DNA of 64,000 nucleotides from Begonia masoniana (lineage: Eukaryota; Streptophyta; Magnoliopsida; Cucurbitales; Begoniaceae). The position numbers were made by a program, and so were the translations under genes. The stretch covers positions 22,213,213-22,277,212 of the forward strand of contig CM039508.1 in assembly GCA_022432975.1 (NCBI GenBank). The letters are read 5' to 3'. Shown here piece by piece: positions 1-11,206 of the stretch. The stretch's first letter is position 1, and every line of letters begins with the position of its first letter. The notes under the pieces were generated by a model. It searched no databases and was not told where the DNA came from. It saw nothing but the letters and a program-made list of their open reading frames with translations.

Positions 1-1156
1 AGATTCATGCATAGCACGTTCATCACTCTGCATTGTATGTTCTTACTGAGCTCTAGGCTCATAGATGAACTCCCTGTTGTAGGAACGGATCCTCCAGATG
101 AGGAGCTTGAGCCTCAAACTGATGAGTTGATGTAGTTGGCAGGAGGAACTCACGGGATGGTTGCTGCAGTCAGACAAATGTCATTCCTGTGAGAATGTGT
201 TTTATGTAAAGTTATGTCAAGTTTTGTATAAGTTGTTTTGGGGTTTTAAAACATTTGAAGTGTATGTCAAGTTCTGTAAAACTTTTGGGATCTTCAAAAC
301 GAGGTATAAAATCTGTGTTGATGTTTTTCTTTAAAACTTCTATCTGACAGTTGAATGTATATTTTGAAATATTTTGAAATTGCCTTGAATTTTCTCTGTT
401 AGTGTGTGCATGGATTGTCTCGAGTTTTAGAGCTATCCATGCAGTTTGTTTTCTCGAATCTCTGTCATGTTGTCAAATATGTTGTTTTAAAACTATGTTT
501 TGAAATCGGGTTTTTAATAAATTTTGAAGTTTTATGCCTTCTGTTGTTATGTCTTCTGTTGATATGTCATCCTGTTAAATGTCGTCAATTCAGTCATCCG
601 CCCCAGTCAAAGTCAATTTAGTCATCCGCCCAGTCAAAGTCAATTTAGTCATCCGCCCAGTTATATGCCTTAGTCATCCGCCCCAGTCAAAGTCAATTTG
701 GTCATCCACCCCAGTCAAAGTCAATTTAGTCATCCGCCCCAGTCAATTCAGTCATCCGCCCAGTTTAAAACCCCGTCTTCCGCTTGACGTCACCCATCTT
801 CCGGTTGACGTCACCACTTCTTCAGCCCAGTTTTATCCAGTCTCTTCTGCTGAACCCTATTCACATTTTTAATCCACCTGTCACTGTTCAATTTTGTCTT
901 ATTCGAATTCACCGCTGCCCCTCTTAAACTAAGTCTTCCGCCAGTTTATTTATTTCTGCTTCCTGCTTTATCCTGTAATTCCGTCATTTATTTCTGAAGC
1001 CTGTCTTTCCCTTCCTCTGAAAAGATTACGAGTTTACTTTAAAAGCTCATCCTGTTTATGTTAAAAAAAAAAAAGAGTCCCCGTTTTCTTTTATCTGTCC
1101 CGGAGTGATGGCTCCGATCCCGGACTCCGATCGAGTTCCGGTGTCGGGCTGTCACA
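1..1156 (+). repeat. 5' LTR, right-hand part
   Basis: The right half of the 5' LTR; window base 1 corresponds to base 6805 in the 3' copy. It ends GGCTGTCACA. It holds the stem-loop TGAGC-TCTAG-GCTCA at 47-61, a cluster of short direct repeats containing CAGTCATCCGCCC (589-760) and two TTGACGTCAC motifs near 784 and 806. Confidence 0.93.
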
Positions 1157-1160
1157 GTTA

Positions 1161-1171
1161 TGGTATCAGAG
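1161..1171 (+). other. Primer-binding site (initiator Met tRNA)
   Basis: TGGTATCAGAG lies four bases after the 5' LTR. It is the usual plant retrotransposon site complementary to the 3' end of initiator methionine tRNA, where minus-strand DNA synthesis begins. Confidence 0.9.
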
Positions 1172-1317
1172 AGATAAGGTTTTAAAACTGATTCTGTGAA
1201 ATGTCTGACTGCGCAATCCGCCACGTGAAGTCGCTTCACCAACTGTAAGTGTTTAAGTCACTGTACTTGTTTTGTTTATTAAGTTAAGTTCATTATTTCG
1301 TATAGGATTTTTCTAGA

Positions 1318-2261
1318 ATAGTGAGAGGAAATCAAGGTGATGCAAACGACAGAGGCGACGCCCTCGACCGTCTAACCGAGTTGGCCGGCACTCAATCTCG
1401 CATGATCGAGCGTTTGATTGCGAGGGAGGGCAATGGAAACAACAATAACCATGCAAATGCTCCACGTGACACTAGTGGAGAGAGATTTCTGCGTCTCCAA
1501 CCGTCTACGTTCGATGGGTTATCAACAGATCCTACTCACGCCGAAGAATGGATTCGGCAGATTGAACGTATGCTGAATTATGCAGAAGTGGAGGAAAACA
1601 AGAAAGTGATGTGTGCCTCATTCAATCTCACCAAGAGTGCTGGATTTTGGTGGGACACAGTGCAGTCAACCACTGTGGCATTAAGTTGGGAGGGATTTAA
1701 AACACTCTTCTACGAGAAGTACTTTGATCGCATCATGAGGAAGGAGAAGTTACTGGAATTCTCTCGACTACGACAGTTTGGAACGGTGGCCGAGTATGTT
1801 CAGAAGTTCGATTCACTATCCCGTTATGCACCTCACCTAGTGGCCACCGACAAAAATAAGGTGCATCAATTTATCCAGGGTTTGAAGATGGACCTCTTAC
1901 GAGGGATTACATACGGGGGATTTGACGAGGCCCCATACACAAAGGTGGTAGCTAAGGCTTATCAATTGGAAGCCTTAGAGGCAAAGTCTCAGAGATATAC
2001 ATCAAAGAGAATCATGCAGGATGCCCCTCAACAGCAGCAACAACAACAAAGGGACAGTTTGGGCAACCACGGCAGCAACAGAACAGAGGTGTCAAAAGAC
2101 CAAATGAAGTTGCCATTTATCAGGACAAAGGGAAAAGACCTATGGGAGCTCCTCAGCTTCCTGTATTCCCACGTTGCCAGAGAAATCATACGGGGGAATG
2201 TAGGCTCTACACTGGCCAAAGTTTTCGATGCGGCAAAGTAGGCCATCTTGTTCGGGATTGC
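1318..2261 (+). pseudogene. gag: gag of the 1-7971 element, start lost and frame broken
   Basis: Encodes the capsid protein that packages element RNA. The core carries the typical retrotransposon gag segment (FWWDTVQ, LFYEKYFDR, VAEYVQKFDSLSRYAPH), followed by a glutamine-rich stretch and a CX2C-type zinc knuckle [13 protein letters not shown] (2223-2261; its first cysteine is not conserved). In the related element D, gag begins with ATG just before GTG; here the equivalent codon is ATA at 1318-1320, so the start appears lost by G to A. The reading frame shifts near 2045-2065, just after the glutamine run, so the zinc knuckle lies in the pol frame and not in the frame of the first 240 codons. 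Confidence 0.88.
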
Positions 2262-5200
2262 CCAATGCCCGACACCAGAACAGGTCAAGCCGTACCCAGA
2301 GTTTTTGCAATGATGGAAGATGTTGATGATGCTGATCTGCACACAGCAATCACAGGTACAATTTTGGTGTATGAGGTACCTGCTTATACTTTATGGGACA
2401 CGGGGGCCACACATTCGTTTGTGGCCATGGACTTCGTAGATAGACAAAAGGTTAATTGCACGTCGTCAGATCAGCCCTACAGCATTATGCTACCGTCCGG
2501 AGAGTTTATGCACTCCGAGCAGGTGGTACGGGGTGATATAGTGTCAGTAGGAGACCAGAAGTTGTACGCCAACCTTATCGTTATTGGTATGAAAGGGTAC
2601 GATGTCATTCTGGAGATGGACTGGCTGTTTAGACATCATGCCACCATCGACTGTAGGTCTGGGCTAGTGTCGTTTAAACGCCCGAATGAAGTAGAATTCT
2701 CTTATCAGGCGGTACCGAAGAAACACCGTATGCCTGTTATATCTTCCTTAAAAGCTCAACGGCTGATGAAGTCAGGGTGCATTGGATTTCTGGCCCATGT
2801 AATAGACATACGAAGGCAAGGTGAGGTGGAACTTCGAAATACCCCGGTAGTCCGAGACTTTCCTGAGGTTTTCTTAGATGACTTACCGGGGTTGCCACCT
2901 GATCGCGAAATCGAGTTTGGAATTGATGTATATCCAGGTGCAGAACCAGTATCAAAAAATCCGTACCGTATGGCACCAATCGAGCTGAAGGAATTGAAGA
3001 CTCAGTTAAAGGAGTTGGTGGACAAGGGCTTTGTGCGCCCTAGTTTCTCTCCGTGGGGCGCTCCCGTCTTGTTCGTCAAGAAGAAGGATGGGTCCCTACG
3101 GATGTGTATTGACTACCGTGAGTTGAACAAGTTGACTATCAAGAATAAGTACCCGTTGCCGAGAATTGACGATTTATTTGACCAGCTACAAGGAGCTCGG
3201 GTATTTTCTAAGATTGACTTGCGCTCCGGTTATTACCAGTTGAAGGTTAGAGCAGATGATATTCCAAAGACCACCTTCAGGACCCGGTACGGGCATTACG
3301 AGTTCTTGGTGATGTCGTTCGGGTTAACAAATGCTCCAGCGGCGTTTATGGATCTGATGAACAGGATATTCCAGGATGTATTGGATAAGTTTGTGATTGT
3401 TTTCATCGACGACATCCTGGTTTATTCCAGGAGTGGGGCCGAGCATGAAGAGCACTTGACTGTTGTGCTGTCAACTTTAAAACAACATCGATTGTACGCC
3501 AAGCTGTCGAAGTGCGAATTCTGGTTGACCAAGATTAATTTCCTAGGCCACGTGGTGTCTGCTGAAGGAGTATCTGTGGACCCGGCCAAGATTGAGTCCG
3601 TAAAAGATTGGCCAAGACCAAGGAATGCCAGCGAAGTACGAAGCTTTATCGGACTAGCTGGTTATTACAGGAAATTCATCAAGGGATTTTCTGTGATAGC
3701 AAAGCCTATGACCAGCTTAACAAGGAAGGACATCAAGTTCAGGTGGTCTGAAGCATGTGAGGTAAGCTTCCAGACACTTAAGCAGAAATTAACCACCGCT
3801 CCTCTGTTAGTATTGCCAGTTGAAGACGGCAAGTTCAGCGTATATTGTGATGCGTCAAAAATTGGCTTGGGATGCGTATTGATGCAAGAAGGGAAAGTGG
3901 TAGCATACGCGTCCAGACAATTGAAGAGCCATGAAGAAAACTACCCTACTCATGACCTTGAGTTAGCGGCAGTTGTATTTGCGCTGAAGGTATGGAGACA
4001 CCACCTATATGGACAGTCATGTGAGGTGTTTTCTGACCACAAGAGTTTGAGGTACCTCTTTACTCAGAAGGAGTTGAATATGAGACAGAGGCGGTGGTTA
4101 GAATTTGTGAAAGATTACGATGTTGAGATTAAATACCACCCGGGGAAAGCCAATGTGGTAGCCGATGCGTTAAGCAGGATGCCGTCTACTATGCAACCGG
4201 CCTTGACTACCATCTCATTGCCTTTGAAGACAGAAATTCAGAGGTTTGAACTAGAGGTAGTTTCTAAATTATCGGCCGTACTGGCAAATCTAACGTTGCG
4301 GCCAACCGTTCTGGACCGAATTAAGGAGGCCTAGAAGACTAATTCAAAGGAGATGGCCGATATAGTAAGCAAGATACCTACGGCATCTTCAGAGTTCAGC
4401 TATTCGGGAGATGGAATTTTGAAGTTCAAAAACAGATGGTATGTTCCGAAAGACGAAGAACTACAGAAGCACATCTTATCAGAAGCCCATTCGTCTTCTT
4501 TCTCTGTGCATCCTGGAAGCACGAAGATGTATCAAAACTTGAAGCTTCACTTCTGGTGGCCAAATATGAAGAATGATGTGGCCAAGTATGTGGAGTCTTG
4601 CCTGATATGTAAACAGGTCAAAGCTGAACATCAACGACCAAGTGGAACGCTTCAGCCTCTTCCGATTCCCGAATGGAAGTGGGAGAACATTACAATGGAC
4701 TTTGTCGTTGGCCTTCCAAGAACAGCCAAAGGCAACAATAGTATATGGGTCATAGTGGACAGATTGACGAAGTCGGCCCACTTTCTACCTGTGAAGACGA
4801 CATTCTCTATGGACCAGTATGCAGAGTTATACATTGGTGAGATTGTCAAGTTGCATGGTATTCCGGTGTCAATTGTTTCGGACCGGGATCCTAGATTCAC
4901 TTCCAGGTTTTGGAAAAGTTTGCAAAGCTCCTTGGGTACAAAGCTGGATTTCAGCATGGCGTTTCACCCACAGACAGATGGACAATCTGAGAGAACAATT
5001 CAGATATTGGAGGACATGTTAAGGTCGTGCGTGTTGGAACTTCATGCTCCTTGGAGTAGATATTTGCCGTTAATTGAATTCGCTTATAATAACAGCTACC
5101 AAGCTACTATCGGCATGGCTCCATATGAAGCCCTCTATGGCAGAAAATGTAGATCTCCGTTATGTTGGGATGAAGTTGGAGAGTCCAGACTTGTCGGCCC

Positions 5201-5780
5201 TGAGATATTACAGCAGATGTCTGAGGTGATTGCTGTTATCAAACAACGAATCAACACTGCTATGAGTCGACAGAAAAGTTACGCAGATCGGAGACGGAGA
5301 GACTTGGAGTTTGCTGAAGGTGACGAAGTATTCCTGAAGGTGTCGCCTTTCAAAGGCGTAATGAGGTTCGGTAAGAAATGAAAGCTCAGCCCACGGTTCA
5401 TTGGGCCTTTTCCCATCTTGAAGCGTGTGGGAAGCGTGGCGTACAGACTACAGTTACCGGCGTCTATGGATGGAGTACACAATGTTTTCCACGTGTCGAT
5501 GCTGAGGAAATGTGTACGAGATCCAACTCAGATCGTGGAACATGTGGACTTTGATATAATGCCGACGCTGACATATGAAGAAAGGCCCATACAGATATTG
5601 GATACTTCACTTAAAGTGTTGCGCAACAAAGTGGTCCCGTTAGTGAAAGTTTTATGGCGCAATCACAATGTGGAGGAGGCTACATGGGAAAGACAAGCGG
5701 ATGTTAGAGCCCAATATCCGGACCTCTTTGCTTGGACAAATTTTGAGGACAAAATTTCTGTTAAGGTGGGTGGAATGTAA
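2262..5780 (+). pseudogene. pol: pol of the 1-7971 element: PR-RT-RNase H-integrase-chromodomain, two stops
   Basis: The polyprotein that copies and integrates the element. In order: aspartic protease DTGA (2397-2408); reverse transcriptase with the FIDD active site (3402-3413); RNase H with the first catalytic Asp at 3849; integrase with an HHCC zinc domain and a DDE triad (Asp 4698, Asp 4881, Glu 4989 with the expected 35-residue spacing); and a chromodomain-like C-terminus (about 5590-5720, [17 protein letters not shown]). The frame is continuous from the zinc knuckle but carries a TAG at 4332-4334 (element D has CAG here) and a TGA at 5379-5381. The final stop is a TAA inside the 3' LTR. 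No functional polyprotein can be made from this copy. Confidence 0.93.
5763..5775 (+). other. Polypurine tract
   Basis: AAGGTGGGTGGAA directly abuts the 3' LTR and is the expected plus-strand primer. The same position in element D has AAGGTGGATGAAA. Confidence 0.85.
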
Positions 5781-7971
5781 CACCCGGCATTTTTGCCATG
5801 TAATAGTTTTCCCGGGTCATTTAATCGCGATTAATATTATATTAATACAATGTATGTTTTAGTTGAAATGATGGAATGTTTAAGGGAAAACCAACCTAAG
5901 TGTAATCAAAACAAGTCAATTAGGTTAAAAGCTAATGGAAGGGTAAATGTGGAAGTAATTAAGGTAGGTGGAAGCAAACCAATGGATGAGTGCCAAGTGG
6001 CAACTTGTTAAAGAAGATATGTCTTCTCTTCCTCCTACGTGAAGCCCACTTCTACCTCCCCTTTCTGTTTTCTCTTTTCCAGGCGACCAGCAACGATTTT
6101 AACCTCAATCCTTTTTCCTGATTTCTTTCTGTCTCACCACCAAAGGTAATCATCTACTAAGGTTATCGATTTTGGACAAGTTTAATGCGGGTTTTCACTG
6201 AGGTTTAGGATTTATTGTTTCTGTGAAAACTCACTGTTTTGGACGAAAATACGTTAGTGTGTTTTCCTAAAAAGTTGAAATGAGCTTGCTGCATATTCTA
6301 CAAGTTATTTGTTAGCATTTGCAGCTTGTTTAATTTCACTACATTGCAGCAAACAGGTTCGAGCAGTTCCGAGACTTTCCAGCTATCTGCATCGAGGAAA
6401 ACAGGTAAGTTCATACGTATAGGTTTGGCCCTTAAGACCCTACAATACGGAGGTACTAGGTTTTATGTTGTCGGGATTTCTGTTGGGTAGTTAAGCCAAG
6501 GTTATGTTCTAGGTTAAGTGTGTTCTGTTTTATATTCTGCTTATTATTCTGTTGCCTGTCTATAAATGTTCATGCATACACGTTTTTCTCTGAAAGTCAT
6601 GAAAAGGTTTTCTGTACACGGTTTGAAGTTAAGTAAGATAAAACCTGTAATGTAATGTATGGTTAAGTGTGAACGAGGACTGGCATCCTATCATGTACTC
6701 CTGTTATGTCCTGTTGTGGCATGTACTCCTGTTGCGCCAGCTCCTCTTCCCACTTATACCTTCCTGTCCAGTGAAATGTAATGTAATGTTCATGTATTTG
6801 AAAAAGATTCATGCATAGCACGTTCATCAATCTGCATTGTATGTTCTTACTGAGCTCTAGGCTCATAGATGAACTCCCTGTTGTAGGTACGGATCCTCCA
6901 GATGAGGAGCTTGAGCCTCAAACTGATGAGTTGATGTAGTTGGCAGGAGGAACTCACGGGATGGTTGCTGCAGTCAGACAAATGTCATTCCTGTGAGAAT
7001 GTGTTTTATGTAAAGTTATGTCAAGTTTTGTACAAGTTGTTTTGGGGTTTTAAAACATTTGAAGTGTATGTCAAGTTCTGTAAAACTTTTGGGATCTTCA
7101 AAACGAGGTATAAAATCTGTGTTGATGTTTTTCTTTAAAACTTCTGTCTGACAGTTGAATGTATATTTTGAAATATTCTGGAACTGCCTTGAGTTTTCTC
7201 TGTTAGTGTGTGCATGGATTGTCTCGAGTTTTAGAGCTATCCATGCAGTTTGTTTTCTCGAATCTCTGTCATGTTGTCTGTCATGTTGTCAAATATGTTG
7301 TTTTAAAACTATGTTTTGAAATCGGGTTTTTAATAAATTTTGAAGTTTTATGCCTTCTGTTGTTATGTCTTCTGTTGATATGTCATCCTGTTAAATGTCG
7401 TCAATTCAGTCATCCACCCCAGTCAAAGTCAATTTAGTCATCCGCCCAGTCAAAGTCAATTTAGTCATCCGCCCAGTTATATGCCTTAGTCATCCGCCCC
7501 AGTCAAAGTCAATTTGGTCATCTACCCCAGTCAAAGTCAATTTAGTCATCCGCCCCAGTCAATTCAGTCATCCGCCCAGTTTAAAATCCCGTCTTCCGCT
7601 TGACGTCACCCATCTTCCAGTTGACGTCACCACCTCTTCAGCCCAGTTTTATCCAGTCTCTTCCGCTGAACCCTGTTCACATTTTTAATCCACCGGTCAC
7701 TGTTCAATTTTGTCTTATTCGAATTCACCGCTGCCCCTCTTAAACTAAGTCTTCCGCCAGTTTATTTATTTCTGCTTCCTGCTTTATCCTGTAATTCCGT
7801 CATTTATTTCTGAAGCCTGTCTTTCCCTTCCTCTGAAAAGATTACGAGTTTACTTTAAAAGCTCATCCTGTTTATGTTAAAAAAAAAAAGAGTCCCCGTT
7901 TTCTGTTATCTGTCCCGGAGTGATGGCTCCGATCCCGGACTCCGATCGGGTTCCGGTGTCGGGCTGTCACA
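5776..7971 (+). repeat. 3' LTR of the chromovirus (2196 bp)
   Basis: Begins TGTAACACCC and ends GGCTGTCACA. It holds an AGGTAAGT donor-like site (6403-6410), a GGCC...ACCCTACA segment (6427-6444), the stem-loop TGAGC-TCTAG-GCTCA (6851-6865) and the CATCCGCCC repeat cluster. It is related to solo LTR F and to the LTR starting at 59604. Confidence 0.93.
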
Positions 7972-8044
7972 GAAAAGAATAGACAAGATCCAAATTAAAG
8001 ACAAACCAAGAAGCCAAATTCACACTAATAGAATAACTCAACCT

Positions 8045-8262
8045 TAAAGATGACAAATGAGTCGGCCGAGCCGAGCCGAGCCAAACATAAAGTAGTCTGG
8101 CTCACCGAGCCTAACGAGTTAAACGAGTCGAGCCTAACGAGCCTACTGAGCCTAACGAGCTGAGCCTAATGAGCCAGTCTGAAAAAATTTAAAGCCGAGC
8201 CGGCTCGTGAGTCACGAGTTAAACGAGCCAAGCTTAGTCGGATCAACGAGCCGAGCATATAT
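8045..8262 (+). repeat. hAT left subterminal GAGCC-rich repeat zone
   Basis: A run of short degenerate words (GCCGAGCC, GAGCCTAACGAG, CGAGTTAAACGAG) right after the terminal inverted repeat. Such repeats are typical transposase-binding zones near hAT ends. A matching zone lies at 16850-17000 and another at 16160-16312. Confidence 0.7.
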
Positions 8263-8559
8263 AAATATTTTCAACTTATATTAATATAATATAAGTTTTT
8301 AAAAAAAATTTATTTAAAATTATAATAAGTATTAATAATTATATGCCAACGATATTTACTCATTTAATTTAAAAAATAGTTATGTTAATGTATATAAAAT
8401 TGAATGTATTAATAAAAACATTATTTGAGACTATCCAATAAAAAAATATCACATAAATATCATTAAAAATATTTTGACATATAAAAAGAAATTAGAATTT
8501 GAAAAAAATTACAAATTCGAAAAAAATTACTTCAAATTACCAAAGAAATTCAATAAAAA

Positions 8560-8768
8560 GAATCTCTAGTCTTCAATATCCAAATTCGTAAACTCCTCAA
8601 GAATTTCATCATTTTATTGTTGATCTCTCGTCTTTGTGTTGGTCCAATATTTGATACAAATGAGCACATCCACAAGGTCTGGTGCAAGTATTCCTCTTTG
8701 TTCATCATAAACAAGTCAAGTTGCACTAAAAGCAGATTCCGATGCTACAGTAGAAACAAGAGGTGTTA
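8560..8768 (-). pseudogene. hAT transposase, C-terminal dimerisation domain
   Basis: The - strand reads ITPLVSTVASESAFSA and then a DEQR...LAPDLVDVLICIKYW segment, the conserved hAT C-terminal dimerisation motif that holds transposase subunits together. There is a stop in the tail. The fragment is cut at 8768 by the partial LTR. Confidence 0.85.
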
Positions 8769-9745
8769 TGTGACAACCCGTAATTCGGTCATCCTTAAAA
8801 CTTAACTTACTTTATTTTTACAAAAACTTTGAAAGGACTCAAAGAAAAAGAAACTTTTAAAATAACTTAAATCATTTTGAAATGAGTAGAGGAAGACTTA
8901 AATCTTGCGTGGAAGCTTGTCGTTTAAAAAACCAAAGTCGAGACGTTAAAATTCAACCATTTCAATTCTCAAAACATATCATTTTTACTTTAAACAAATC
9001 ATTTTCATATCCAAAACATTTTCACATTTCAATTGTCAAAATGCACCATATTCATATCAAATCTATCCTTTTTTGTACAAGACATTTCTTTACATCAAAC
9101 CTATTTTCATACCAAAACATTTTCATACATTAAAATATGGTTTATCAAAATATTTAAATCCATAAGTTCATTTTGCACGTGATTTAAATCAAAACATATC
9201 CATGCACTTGGGACAAAACATACACATGCTAGCCCATGGGTCAAAATCGACGAACAACCCCAAGTCACCACCATGGACGTGCTCCGTCAACCGCCTTCTC
9301 AATCCTGACAGTGCGTAGGATCATCACCTGTACTTCTGTCACCTACATCACGAGGTACATCTAATGAGCCTAAAGCTCAGCAAGTAATGTATAATGCAAT
9401 GAATGCTCGTGCATGCATGTTTTGTCAAAATTTTTACATTCTTTTTTTTACTTTTTACTTGACATGGGTTAAAGAGACTCGAATAGGAGAGTAGGCGCAG
9501 AGATTACAGTAGGTCCTAGGCAGGGACTATTTTACATGGTTCCAGAGAATGACAAATACCATGGGTGCCCGGTTTTACATAGTTCCAGAGAAGGACAAAA
9601 CACATATGTCATACTAGCCCTGTCCCACAACTTAACCATTACGTACATTACATATTTTTGACTTTCTCACATAAAACATGTGCATAAAACATTTTGTATG
9701 CTTTCATAAAACATGATGCATGAATGCATAAACATTACATATCAA
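8769..9745 (-). repeat. Partial LTR (E) inserted in hAT
   Basis: Starts TGTGACAACCCG, which is the 3' end of a - strand LTR. Reading the - strand, it contains the stem-loop TGAGC-TTTAG-GCTCA (9365-9379 on the + strand) and the ATGCATTCATGCATC region seen in the other LTRs. The upstream half of the LTR is missing, and the join to hAT near 9745 lacks a target duplication, so a deletion removed part of both. Confidence 0.65.
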
Positions 9746-9766
9746 CATATCCTCAATTTAACATAA

Positions 9767-10687
9767 TCATAAACATCTCATAAACATATCCTCACTACTA
9801 GGATAACTTTCAGAATGTGAAGGTTGTGAATAATAACGATTAACATTGAAATATTTTGTTTCATAAGAATGATATAAATTAACAACTCCATTTGTTATGT
9901 CATCATTAGTAATTAAAGATGCAATACATAAATTTGTAGAAATCCTATTGAGCATAAGGCATACTCATTTTAATTTAAATCTTAGATCCATGATGCATGC
10001 ATAACAAAAAATAAAATAAATGTTATGTTAATATTTTTAAAAATTTGTTTCTATTTTATTAAGAATATTACTAAATTCATCTACTAGTCGATATTTTGTA
10101 AAATTACAAGTTAAATCTACAAAAAAAAAATAGGAAGAATAATATTAGAAATAAGATAATAAATTCAAGAACATTGATTTGTAGCATCATAAAAAGGTTT
10201 TAAAAAATTAAGAAAGATATTAGCAATATCACAACTAGATTTGTCAAAGTTAATATTTTGTGTCTTATCAATAATAAAAGGACAAATAACTTGTCAATAT
10301 GGCTTAGCATTTTGCAACATCAAATAAGTTGAATTCCGTCTATTATCTACGTCGGTTTTTAATTTTCTTGGTTTAAGTTGGGTAGCTCTACAAAAATCTT
10401 TATATTCTTGTTGTCTCGAATTAGACCCAATAATATAAGAAATTACGGACCTAATTAATTCAATGTGAGGTGTCAAATTTAAAATATGACACACATTTCA
10501 TGTGAAAAAGAGAACTACGAGTAACATCTAATTGTAAATAATCCTTAAATTGAGAAATAACAACACCATTAGCACTAGCATTATCAAAAGTTATGCTAAA
10601 AATTCTATTTTTAATAGAATATTATTACAATATTGTCATAATAAATCTATAGATGGTGTTGCCAGAATGATGATATTTACAATTACA
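9767..10687 (-). pseudogene. hAT transposase, central catalytic region
   Basis: The - strand reads KYHHSGNTIYRFI, then RIFSITFDNASAN (the hAT core segment with a catalytic Asp), HMKC, then IRSVISYIIGSNSRQQEYKDF and RRNSTYLMLQNA, matching the hAT core in order. Stops and small frame changes are present. It is cut on the right by solo LTR A (target duplication TTACA 10683-10687) and on the left by the deletion next to LTR E. Confidence 0.82.
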
Positions 10688-10832
10688 TGTAGCAACCGGT
10701 AATTGTCAGCCTTGATTTTTAATAGTATCATTTTGTGACTTCTATTTTTATAGAATTAAGTAAATTTGATTGGTTGTTTAAATAGGTTAAAGTTGGTTAG
10801 TCAAGGGCATGAGTGTAATTGTGGAGCAAGTG

Positions 10833-10840
10833 CTATAAAT
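10833..10840 (+). promoter_or_regulatory. TATA box of LTR A
   Basis: CTATAAAT lies about 145 bp into the LTR and is followed by a pyrimidine-rich leader, as expected for an LTR RNA polymerase II promoter. Confidence 0.55.
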
Positions 10841-11206
10841 GGAGGGTTTAATGAAGGTTTAGCCGCCACTGTTTCTCATTTCTTCATTCGGCATTCAAGC
10901 TCAGTGGTTCCTCGAGGCGACTTCCTCTTCGATTTTTCTCCGACTTAAGTGAGTTTTACTTCGATCTCTCGCTGTTTTAGTGATTATAGATAATAGAGAG
11001 AATTGTAGATGCGTATTTTGAGAATGCTGGGAGTGAGAGTTGAGTTCGGTTTTGTAGTGAATCGGGAATGTACAAAGAACAGAGCCTCCAAACTAGTTTC
11101 CCTTAAATTTCTGGATAGTTTAGAATGAGGTTAAGTAATGTTGTGCTTATGATTTAGGTGAGCCAACTCTTGAAGTAGCTTACAACCAAGAATCTCTCAG
11201 GAAAAC

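Larger units (their letters stand above)
1..7971 (+). mobile_element. Ty3/gypsy chromovirus (Tekay/Del-like), 5' end outside window
   Basis: A retrotransposon with gag, protease, reverse transcriptase, RNase H, integrase and a chromodomain-like tail, in the order expected of Ty3/gypsy. The primer-binding site follows the 5' LTR and a purine tract precedes the 3' LTR. The two LTR copies, compared over the 1156 bases present at the left edge, differ by about 19 substitutions by eye, a 12-bp duplication (TGTCATGTTGTC) in the 3' copy and one base in an A-run. This suggests a fairly recent insertion. The coding region is already broken by a lost start, a frameshift and two in-frame stops. The 3' flank begins GAAAA at 7972; the matching left target duplication lies before the window. 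The Tekay assignment comes from the long LTR and the LVKVLWRNH tail. Confidence 0.93.

Noticed and set aside
579..872. 97-codon ORF in the LTR (also 7395-7688)
   Set aside because: It reads through the CATCCGCCC direct repeats; the peptide is a repeat translation and its start context is poor.
8882..9133. 83-codon + strand ORF
   Set aside because: It lies in the partial LTR inserted in hAT; AT-rich low-complexity with no motif.
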